Both the position numbers and the translations under genes were made by a program. Below, piece after piece: positions 6,217 to 11,734 of a stretch of 12,986 nucleotides of DNA. Positions within the stretch are counted from its first letter, which is position 1, and each line of letters starts with the position of its first letter. This DNA comes from Sphingomonadales bacterium (GTDB lineage Bacteria; Pseudomonadota; Alphaproteobacteria; Sphingomonadales; Sphingomonadaceae), in NCBI GenBank assembly GCA_027489295.1, contig JAIYAA010000270.1:1-12986 (forward strand), in the 5' to 3' direction. The notes below the pieces were generated by a model. The model ran no database searches, was not told where the DNA came from, and saw nothing but the letters and a program-made list of their open reading frames with translations.

Positions 6217-6900
6217 ATGCGGAAGTTGCTTGGTGCTTTCGCGATAGCCGTCGCAACCGCATGCCCTTCGATAGCGTCAGCTCAAGCGACAACACGCCCG
6301 TGCGGGGTAGCAGAAGGCCCGGGCCCCGCATGCCTGCTCGCGCGGAAGCAGTTTACCTCTTTGCCCGCCGGTAAGGTTTACTGGCATCTCGATCGCTTCT
6401 CGTCGATAAGCGCAGCGGAGCGCGCCGCAACTAAATCAAGCGTTGTCGCGGAGGCGTTCGGGTCGGTTTGGCTCTTCACAATCGCCAAAGCTGGTTGGCG
6501 TTCACGTGGTGGGAAGCGCGTGTCGACCGTTGGGCCACTTCCGATTACGCCTGCGACCGCCTACGCGACCGAATATCTTCGATCCGTGTTTGAGCCCGGC
6601 ACAACTGCCCCACTCCATGTCCATTCGGGACCGGAAGCGTTCTATGCGCTGGACGGAGATACCTGTCTCGAGACGCCCGACGGCGTTCGCATCGGACGTG
6701 GTCCCGGCAATAGCATGATGATCCAAGCCGGCCCCCCAATGCTGCTGATGGCAATTGGAAAAGTTCCTCGGAGGGGTTTCGCGCTGATCCTTCATGATGC
6801 CGACAAGCCCCCCACGACCCTCACACAGGCGTGGCGTCCCCAAGGGCTGTGCGCACGGCAGCTGTCGACCGATCGGACCCAGCGACCCTCTGGCAGCTAG
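6217..6900 (+). CDS. Secreted cupin-domain protein
   Basis: This 227-aa protein begins with a Sec signal peptide: charged MRK, a hydrophobic stretch to about residue 17, and cleavage likely at ASA-QA around residues 22-24. A single cupin domain follows at about residues 118-200. Its first motif fits the consensus exactly: Gly128, His134, His136, Glu140 and Gly147 in GTTAPLHVHSGPEAFYALDG; His193 in ILHD may complete the metal site. A family-typical QAWRPQGLC ends the domain. I chose the ATG at 6217 because GGGGTGA precedes it and the signal peptide starts there; the open frame runs upstream to 6118 with no family support. Location is expected to be periplasmic or exported. Function is unknown; small metal-dependent cupins include dioxygenases, isomerases and binding proteins. 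Confidence 0.85.
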   Translation: MRKLLGAFAIAVATACPSIASAQATTRPCGVAEGPGPACLLARKQFTSLPAGKVYWHLDRFSSISAAERAATKSSVVAEAFGSVWLFTIAKAGWRSRGGKRVSTVGPLPITPATAYATEYLRSVFEPGTTAPLHVHSGPEAFYALDGDTCLETPDGVRIGRGPGNSMMIQAGPPMLLMAIGKVPRRGFALILHDADKPPTTLTQAWRPQGLCARQLSTDRTQRPSGS

Positions 6901-7099
6901 CGACGACAATGCATCGTTCTGATGCGGCAGCGCGAATGTCTGCTTGCGTCAGAGCCAGTCATTCGCTTCGCTGAAACAGACGGACACTACGCGCCCAATT
7001 TAGGCCGCCTCGCTGCCCGAAGCGGCAGCGTAATGCGCACGTCAGTACGCCATAGACGTGGAGCAGCGCGACACCTTGCTTCAGGAAGGACAGAAGGGG
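6901..7099. other. 199-bp gap with hairpin and recurrent motif
   Basis: No gene is seen. A 29-bp motif at 6938-6966 resembles one at 5609-5637. CGCTGCC (7011-7017) and GGCAGCG (7024-7030) form a perfect 7-bp stem with a 6-nt loop between the convergent ends of the cupin and permease genes. It lacks a following T-run, so it is at best a weak terminator for either strand. Confidence 0.45.
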
Positions 7100-7822
7100 T
7101 TAAGCCTCCCGCCGGCTCAAATGCGCCAGCATCGCTCCGAGTACGGCGAGCCCTCCGATCCCTCCCAACAGCAACCCCATCTGCCGGACCTCGGGCCTGG
7201 TCGCCAGCACGTCCGTCGCCAGCAGCCATGGAAACCACGCCGCCTTGGCTGCGCCGATCGTGCTGATCGCCACGAACGTCCCGCCGATCCCGAACACCAA
7301 CGGCACCACAAAGCTGCGATAGGCAAGCGCCACCCAGAGCTGGAGCATCGCCACCAGCGCCGAACACACCGTCATCAGCGCCAACACACGGGCAAGCCGT
7401 GCCGTGTCCACCGCGCCGATCACCCCGGCTGGATGCAATATTGTCAGTACCGCCGCGCCAACCAGCATGAACGCCCACAGCAACGCCGACATCATCGCGA
7501 CCAGCCCGAGCATCACGATCGCCTTGGCGAGGAACACGTTCGGCCGCGCGCGCGGCAAGGTGAGGAGATGATTCCAGTTCCGCGAACCATGCTCCATTTG
7601 CGCCAGCAGCACGCTGAGCGCCGTCACCGCCAGCGGCAGCATCACGAACGACCAGATGCCGGGGCCGCCGATGACGAACGTGTCGAGCGGCACCGGCGTT
7701 TTGCGGTCAAAGGCGATGACCGTTCCCAGCACGGCAACGCACGCCGGCGCGGCGACGCAAAGCATCAACGAAAGGCTGCGACGCAGCTTGAGGATTTCGG
7801 CAAACAGATAGCGGTGTAGCAT
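7100..7822 (-). CDS. ABC-2 type permease subunit (BcrB/lantibiotic-immunity type)
   Basis: This 240-aa protein is strongly hydrophobic, with about six predicted membrane segments (roughly residues 18-38, 56-75, 100-130, 146-168, 173-195 and 214-232). The start, MLHRYLFAEILKLRRSLSLML, is characteristic of ABC-2 permeases of the BcrB/lantibiotic-immunity type, as is the cytoplasmic segment EHGSRNWNHLLTLP between the second and third membrane segments. The gene lies 12 bp downstream of the ABC ATPase gene on the same strand, so they form an operon; GAGGG 9 nt upstream of the ATG serves as ribosome binding site. A single permease gene suggests a homodimeric membrane part. The substrate is probably a peptide antibiotic, lipid II-binding drug or lipid, but this is inference from family and context. 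Confidence 0.85.
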   Translation of the reverse strand: MLHRYLFAEILKLRRSLSLMLCVAAPACVAVLGTVIAFDRKTPVPLDTFVIGGPGIWSFVMLPLAVTALSVLLAQMEHGSRNWNHLLTLPRARPNVFLAKAIVMLGLVAMMSALLWAFMLVGAAVLTILHPAGVIGAVDTARLARVLALMTVCSALVAMLQLWVALAYRSFVVPLVFGIGGTFVAISTIGAAKAAWFPWLLATDVLATRPEVRQMGLLLGGIGGLAVLGAMLAHLSRREA

Positions 7823-7834
7823 GATGCGAAACCC

Positions 7835-8719
7835 TCAGGCGGCCAAGGCGATGTGACGGTGATAGATGCCCTCGAGCGAGGGACGATGGCGGGCAAGGTG
7901 TGACAATCTCTGCCCCTCGCGCATCAGCAGTGCTGCGATTTCGGCCGGGTCGGCAGCCGCGACGAGCAGTTTGTCGCTTGCCTCCGTCACCTCGAACCCG
8001 GCATCGATCAGGATCATCGCTGCCCGCACCCGATCATCCGTATCGACCTCGACCGACGCTACCCCGCCAAGCAGCACGTCGAGCGGCGACTCCAGCAACA
8101 GCCGCCCCCGGTGCAGCAGTCCGACATGCGTCGCCACCTGCTCGACTTCGCTAAGCAGGTGGCTCGACACGATCAGCGTCACGTCGCCAGCCTCGGGAAG
8201 CCGGCGCAGCAGCACGCGCATATCGCGTATTCCGTCGGGGTCGAGGCCGTTTGTCGGCTCGTCGAGAATCAGCAGGCGCGGATCGCCGAGCAACGCCCGC
8301 GCAATGCCCAGCCTCTGGCGCATGCCGAGCGAATAGCTGCCGACGCGCTGGTCGGCGGCATTCGCTAGATCGACAATCGCCAGAACCCGCCCGATCTCGC
8401 GCCTCTCCAGCCCCAACAGGATTCGGGTGATATCGAGGTTCTCCCGCCCGGTCAGATGGTCGTACGAGGAAGGGGTCTCGATAAGCGACCCAACCCGCCC
8501 GCGCTCGCGCGCTGCTTCCTGCCCGAACAGCCGAATGCTCCCGACATCGGCACGTAAAAGCCCGAGAACCAGCTTGAGCGTCGTTGTCTTGCCCGCGCCA
8601 TTGGCCCCGAGAAAGCCGTAGATCGCGCGCCGCGGCACGTTCAGCGACACTCCATGCACCGCCGGTGCAGCCTTGCCGAAAGCCTTGGTCAGGCCATGGG
8701 TTTCGAGGGCAGCGATCAT
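7835..8719 (-). CDS. ABC transporter ATPase subunit (BcrA type)
   Basis: This 294-aa protein has a complete ABC ATPase: Walker A GANGAGKT at residues 38-45, Q-loop region LIETPSSY where Glu81 replaces the usual Gln, as is typical of BcrA-type drug-resistance ATPases, signature SLGMRQ at 130-135, Walker B LLILDEP at 149-155, and the switch His187. A C-terminal extension of about 90 residues follows (VEVDTDDRVRAAM onward), as in BcrA. The ATG at 8719 has GGAG 10 nt upstream; a TTG at 8725 is an alternative start, two codons earlier, with GGAG only 4 nt away. It precedes the permease gene and is divergent from the DUF2975/XRE pair across a gap with duplicated operators. It powers export or extraction of an unidentified substrate from the inner membrane. 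Confidence 0.93.
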   Translation of the reverse strand: MIAALETHGLTKAFGKAAPAVHGVSLNVPRRAIYGFLGANGAGKTTTLKLVLGLLRADVGSIRLFGQEAARERGRVGSLIETPSSYDHLTGRENLDITRILLGLERREIGRVLAIVDLANAADQRVGSYSLGMRQRLGIARALLGDPRLLILDEPTNGLDPDGIRDMRVLLRRLPEAGDVTLIVSSHLLSEVEQVATHVGLLHRGRLLLESPLDVLLGGVASVEVDTDDRVRAAMILIDAGFEVTEASDKLLVAAADPAEIAALLMREGQRLSHLARHRPSLEGIYHRHIALAA

Positions 8720-8734
8720 TTCCAAAGCGCTCCG

Positions 8735-8753
8735 ATTTAACTCAGGATTAAAT
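8735..8753. promoter_or_regulatory. Operator copy 1, ATTTAA-N7-TTAAAT
   Basis: Arms at 8735-8740 and 8748-8753 are perfect reverse complements, 7 nt apart (CTCAGGA). It lies in the divergent gap near the ABC ATPase start and overlaps the predicted -10 region of its promoter. Copy 2 has the same core arms and spacing 34 bp away. Confidence 0.7.
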
Positions 8754-8779
8754 TTGTATTGTGCTGGAATTTAAGTCAA
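8751..8779 (-). promoter_or_regulatory. Possible promoter of the ABC operon
   Basis: On the minus strand TTGACT (8774-8779) is a good -35 hexamer. A -10 may be CAAATT at 8751-8756 (17-bp spacer) or TACAAA at 8753-8758 (15-bp spacer). The -35 sits inside operator copy 2 and the -10 touches copy 1, so a bound repressor would block it. Confidence 0.4.
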
Positions 8780-8788
8780 GGTTAAATT
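8759..8788 (+). promoter_or_regulatory. Possible promoter of the DUF2975-XRE operon
   Basis: TTGTGC (8759-8764) and TTAAAT (8782-8787) are spaced by 17 bp and could be the -35 and -10 of the rightward operon. The -10 forms the right arm of operator copy 2. Confidence 0.35.
8768..8788. promoter_or_regulatory. Operator copy 2, AATTTAA-N7-TTAAATT
   Basis: Arms at 8768-8774 and 8782-8788 are perfect reverse complements, one base pair longer than in copy 1, with spacer GTCAAGG. It overlaps the predicted -35 of the leftward promoter and the -10 of the rightward promoter. The most likely ligand is the XRE-family protein encoded at 9269-9499. Confidence 0.7.
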
Positions 8789-8810
8789 ATCGAACCCCCA
8801 TGGAGCCGCT

Positions 8811-9269
8811 ATGCCGATCGAAACTCTCCGCCGCCGCGCCCGCCTGCTGATGTGGCTGGTGACGGTCCCCTTCGTGCTGCTCTTTGCCGCCGTCGCGATA
8901 TTGATCCTCGCTCCAATATGGACAGGGCGCCTCTCGGGGCCGATGCTGATCTTCCATCTGCCGATGTGCATTTACGTGTGTGCGATGTGGATGGTGCGTC
9001 AGGCGCTAAAGTCGATCGCATCGGGCGCTGCATTCGGCCAGGTGCTGCCGCGGCTGTTGTTGCGGATTGGCTCGGCCTTGTTTGCAGGGGGGCTTACGAG
9101 CGTATTCGGCGTAACCTTGCTGACCAGGTTGATCTACGGTCGTGGCGCCTTTGCAAATTTCGACGGCTCGGCGATAACCCTCGGCGTGGTCGGCGCCACT
9201 CTCGTCTTGCTCTCGCATCTACTCGCCCAAGCCTCCGAGATGCGCGAAGAGCTGGACGCATTCTTCTGA
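8811..9269 (+). CDS. DUF2975 (YoaS-like) membrane protein
   Basis: This 152-aa protein has four predicted transmembrane segments (about residues 11-38, 44-64, 82-106 and 117-138) and a short charged C-terminal tail EMREELDAFF. The last segment and tail (GSAITLGVVGATLVLLSHLLAQ) are typical of DUF2975, a family whose members are commonly encoded directly before a small YozG-like XRE regulator, as in Bacillus yoaS-yozG. A good GGAG lies 5 nt before the ATG. Its stop overlaps the start of the XRE gene (ATG at 9269), implying translational coupling. DUF2975 has no established biochemical function; by analogy with other membrane-protein/small-repressor pairs it may sense a membrane signal and bind the regulator. 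No catalytic motif is visible. Confidence 0.85.
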   Translation: MPIETLRRRARLLMWLVTVPFVLLFAAVAILILAPIWTGRLSGPMLIFHLPMCIYVCAMWMVRQALKSIASGAAFGQVLPRLLLRIGSALFAGGLTSVFGVTLLTRLIYGRGAFANFDGSAITLGVVGATLVLLSHLLAQASEMREELDAFF

Positions 9270-9499
9270 TGCCGGTCAAGGTTACATTGGACGCCGCGCT
9301 CGCCAGGCGTGGCATGACGGGCAAGCAGCTCGCCGAAAAAATGGGGCTCAGCGAAACCCAGTTATCCCTGTTCCGCTCCGGCAAAGTCCGAGGCATCCGC
9401 TTCGCCACGCTGGCAAAGATGTGCGCAGTGCTCGAATGTAAGCCGGCGGAATTGCTCGATTACGACGCCGACGCCTCGGACCTTGCTCTTAAGGATTGA
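9269..9499 (+). CDS. YozG-like XRE-family HTH regulator
   Basis: This 76-aa protein is almost entirely one helix-turn-helix domain: LDAALARRGMTGKQLAEKMGLSETQLSLFRSGKVRGIRFATLAKMCAVLECKPAELLDYD, closely following the YozG pattern. It has no sensor domain, so any signal must come from another protein. The start is fixed by the 1-base stop-start overlap with the DUF2975 gene (TGATG), so the longer open frame beginning at 8852, which reads through DUF2975 in another frame, is rejected. It is the best candidate to bind both inverted repeats at 8735-8788 and so repress, or activate, both the ABC operon and its own operon. Confidence 0.9.
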   Translation: MPVKVTLDAALARRGMTGKQLAEKMGLSETQLSLFRSGKVRGIRFATLAKMCAVLECKPAELLDYDADASDLALKD

Positions 9500-9939
9500 G
9501 GCATTGTTGAGCCGTTCAGCAACGAATACTTCCCTGTTCTGGCGACAAAACATGGACATTTTTCCAGAAGCTGCCGGTCTCCAATCGGCCCAAAGTCCGT
9601 CAATCAACGATGGCTTTCGTGCAAGGCTCGAGCGTCTGCTCTCGCTGAAAGCCGTTATTCACCTGGCGAGCCATTAACGTCGGCTTCGTCCCAATTTCGT
9701 CCCTTCCGCTTCTGTACTGATCCCCCTCGCGACATCCGGATGCCGGCGTCCGAAGGCGGGGTTGGCAGCTTATATTTCTTCGCCACTCATCCACTCTTCC
9801 AGGCGATCCTGAGAGCGTTCAAAGCGACAACCGCTCGGATTCGGACTGAGGCGTGCGCCCGCAACCGTGGGAGTCCGGAGCGGTATATTCGAAGTATATT
9901 TGACAAGTCTGCTGCTGATCCAGCTAAGCCATTGAAAAC
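9500..9939. other. 440-bp gap next to tRNA scar, no convincing gene
   Basis: Small open frames (plus 9483-9677, minus 9600-9794) lack support. The stretch holds tandem octamers TTCGTCCC at 9685-9692 and 9696-9703, a tandem GTATATT at 9883-9889 and 9894-9900, and a motif at 9635-9664 loosely resembling those at 5609 and 6938. The last 150 bp read on the minus strand contain a short helical-looking frame ending near 9790, possibly the tail of a decayed gene. Confidence 0.45.
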
Positions 9940-9984
9940 TGGCGCACCCGACAGGATTCGAACCTGTGGCCTCTGCCTTCGGAG
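9940..9984 (-). other. 3' half of tRNA-Arg(CCG), probable att site
   Basis: Read on the minus strand, 9984 to 9940 gives an anticodon loop CTCCGAA (anticodon CCG), the anticodon-stem 3' strand GGCAG, a variable loop, a complete T-arm ACAGG-TTCGAAT-CCTGT, the acceptor 3' strand CGGGTGC, discriminator G and an encoded CCA. The 5' half is missing: the sequence just beyond the loop (9985 onward) does not supply CTGCC for the anticodon stem. Such half-tRNAs mark the attachment site of tyrosine-integrase elements, and an integrase gene starts 138 bp away. It should not be annotated as a functional tRNA. Confidence 0.88.
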
Positions 9985-10040
9985 TGCCTAGAAATGGGGG
10001 TTTTTGAACCTTCCTGAAATCGCTAATGCGCTGAGAATCA

Positions 10041-10069
10041 TTGATTTTGTATCCCAGGTGATCTAGCTA
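10041..10069 (+). promoter_or_regulatory. Weak candidate promoter for integrase
   Basis: TTGATT (10041-10046) is followed after 17 bp by TAGCTA (10064-10069). The -35 is reasonable, the -10 poor. Confidence 0.25.
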
Positions 10070-10081
10070 TTTCCGACCATG

Positions 10082-10106
10082 TTTTCCGTACTTTTTCCGT
10101 ACGGAA
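10082..10106. repeat. Tandem TTTTCCGTAC repeats ending in a palindrome upstream of integrase
   Basis: TTTTCCGTAC occurs at 10082-10091 and 10093-10102, an 11-bp period, and the second copy runs into the 12-bp palindrome TTCCGTACGGAA at 10095-10106. It ends 16 bp before the integrase ATG. Likely roles are integrase arm-type binding sites or an operator for the integrase gene. Confidence 0.5.
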
Positions 10107-10122
10107 TGAGCGGGAGGCCTGC

Positions 10123-11283
10123 ATGGGGCTGGACCTGAGCAAAGTGAAAGAGCGGGACGCGCTCCGCAATCAGCGCGAGCCGTACTGGCAGCGCATTCGG
10201 CCCGGATGCTTCCTCGGCTATCGACCCTCAGCACGGGAAGGGGTGGGAACGTGGATTGCTCGCGCCTATGACGAGGATCAACGTTGCTATCGTCTCAAGG
10301 CGCTTGGCGACTTTGGCAGGCTCCTCGGTCGCGATCGGTTTGCCGATGCGAAACGGGAGGCGGAAGCTTTCGCCGCGTTGGTGGAGTCGGGAGGGCTGAT
10401 CGAGGAAAAGGTTGAAACCGTAGAGGAAGTGTGTCGGCGATATGCTGAGACTCATCCTGACGCAGCAGGGCGTTTCAAGCGCCACGTCTATTCCGATCCG
10501 ATCGCCAAGGTGAAGCTAGCCAAGCTTCGCCGGCACCATTTGCAGGCTTGGCGCAAGCGCTTGGAAGAAAAGCCCGCGCTGGTCACGCGGCGCAAGAAAG
10601 GTCCGCAGGTCACCCGCGACCGGGCACCCTCTTCGATCAATCGAGACATGGCGATGCTCCGCGCAGCACTGAACACGGTGCTAGCGCCAGGTGCGCCCGA
10701 CACAGAAGCAGCGTGGCAAGAAGCGCTGAAGGCTATCCGCAACGCTGACCGGCAACGGACGCTCTACCTGGACCGCGACCAGCGGCGCGTCCTTCTGGAG
10801 AAGATCGCTGCCGAAGCCGAACCCTTCGTGCGGGCCCTCTGTCTTCTTCCGCTGCGGCCGGGGGCTGTCGCTGGCCTTACCGCCGGAAATTTCGACAAGC
10901 GCACGTCGGAACTGACCATCGGTAAGGACAAAGGCGGCAAGCCTCGCCGTATCCTTGTGCCGGCCGGCGCCGCGAAATTTTTCGCAGCGCAGGCGAAGGG
11001 GAAGTTGAGCCACGCCCCGTTACTGGCGCGTGCGAACGGCAAGGCATGGGACAAGGAAACTTGGAAGAGGCCTATTGCGGAGGCGGTCGTCGCGGCGGAT
11101 TTGCCATGCGGGGCAACCGCCTACACGCTCCGCCATAGTACCATCACCGACCTGGTGAATGGGGGGCTTCCGTTGCTCGCCGTGGCGCAGATCAGCGACA
11201 CGAGTGCGGAGATGATCGAACGGCATTACGGCCATCTCAGCCGGCATGCGGCAGCGGAGGCGCTGGCGGGTCTTGCATTATAA
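10123..11283 (+). CDS. Tyrosine recombinase / phage-type integrase
   Basis: This 386-aa protein is a tyrosine-family integrase. An N-terminal arm-binding-like region (residues 1-95), a core-binding domain (about 96-205, with the SSINRDMAMLRAALN helix) and a C-terminal catalytic domain are visible. Catalytic candidates are Arg245 in LLPLRPGA, a Lys in GKDKGGKPRR (270 or 273), Arg337-His338 in YTLRHSTITDLV and the nucleophile Tyr369 in IERHYGHLS. The usual His two residues before the second Arg is Tyr334, and the LGH motif reads ISD, which I recall in this integrase subgroup. GGGAGG lies 5 nt upstream of the ATG. It sits 138 bp from the half tRNA-Arg and reads away from it. It should recombine within tRNA-Arg(CCG), moving the element that extends right. 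Confidence 0.92.
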   Translation: MGLDLSKVKERDALRNQREPYWQRIRPGCFLGYRPSAREGVGTWIARAYDEDQRCYRLKALGDFGRLLGRDRFADAKREAEAFAALVESGGLIEEKVETVEEVCRRYAETHPDAAGRFKRHVYSDPIAKVKLAKLRRHHLQAWRKRLEEKPALVTRRKKGPQVTRDRAPSSINRDMAMLRAALNTVLAPGAPDTEAAWQEALKAIRNADRQRTLYLDRDQRRVLLEKIAAEAEPFVRALCLLPLRPGAVAGLTAGNFDKRTSELTIGKDKGGKPRRILVPAGAAKFFAAQAKGKLSHAPLLARANGKAWDKETWKRPIAEAVVAADLPCGATAYTLRHSTITDLVNGGLPLLAVAQISDTSAEMIERHYGHLSRHAAAEALAGLAL

Positions 11284-11363
11284 AGCCGTTGGCAAGATCG
11301 TGGGTGGGCTTGCTTACCCGCTTCTCGCGGGGCTGGAGTCAGAGCTGTAGCTCATAGCAGCCG

Positions 11364-11546
11364 ATGGGACGGGCGCCGATCCTGCTCTAAGAGTTCGACA
11401 AGGCGATCGCGCGGGCGGTGCAGTTGCCAAGCGTGATGGCAAGGTCATCAAGATCACCCTGTTCGACAGCTATGCGCGAGGATTGGAACGACGGGCGGGA
11501 GAATGGCTATCAGTCCGATTTCAATCTGCTGATCGTGGTCCGCTAA
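11364..11546 (+). pseudogene. Nucleotidyltransferase (MNT-type) gene relic
   Basis: Reading 11364-11546 in pieces recovers a nucleotidyltransferase N-terminus. Frame 1 gives GRAPILL, a TAA stop at 11388, then EFDKAIARA; frame 2 (11438-11482) gives GKVIKITLFDSYARG; frame 1 resumes from 11481 as DWNDGRENGYQSDFNLLIVVR and ends at TAA 11544-11546. Intact relatives read ILFEEFD...KIxLFGSYARGDW...GYxSDYDLLIVV and are often HEPN-nucleotidyltransferase proteins or MNT antitoxins. Lesions visible are one nonsense codon, two frameshifts, Gly to Asp in the GS motif, Asp to Asn at the second acidic residue of the SDxD pair, and loss of everything downstream. It lies 80 bp after the integrase, inside the element. 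Not functional. Confidence 0.72.
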
Positions 11547-11734
11547 GCTGCGCGCCCTTCAGCGGGCCCGCCACCACTGCTGCGGGGGCTTCCTCGACCC
11601 AGGCGCGCGTTACCGGTTCGTCGACAGCAAGTCCTTTCTTCTCCAGTCGGAAGCGCGCGCTATGATCGCGGTGATGGTCGCCTGCCCTAAATTCGAGACG
11701 GCCTCCAGTTGGCTTCGATCCGACGAAGTGGCTT

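Noticed and set aside
7058..7819. 253-aa plus-strand frame opposite the ABC permease
   Set aside because: Gln/His/Arg-rich composition is the mirror of a hydrophobic protein; no homology pattern.
9483..9677. 64-aa plus-strand open frame after the XRE gene
   Set aside because: It starts inside the XRE gene, lacks a ribosome binding site and shows no family pattern.
9918..9932. D-arm-like sequence of a second tRNA next to the half tRNA-Arg
   Set aside because: It resembles a D-arm (reverse complement GGCTTAGCTGGATC) but lies 3' of the CCA end, and no anticodon arm, T-arm or acceptor pairing follows.
11317..11331. CCCGC-TTCTC-GCGGG hairpin after the integrase as terminator
   Set aside because: Only 5 bp of stem and no T-run; such short G/C hairpins are frequent by chance here.
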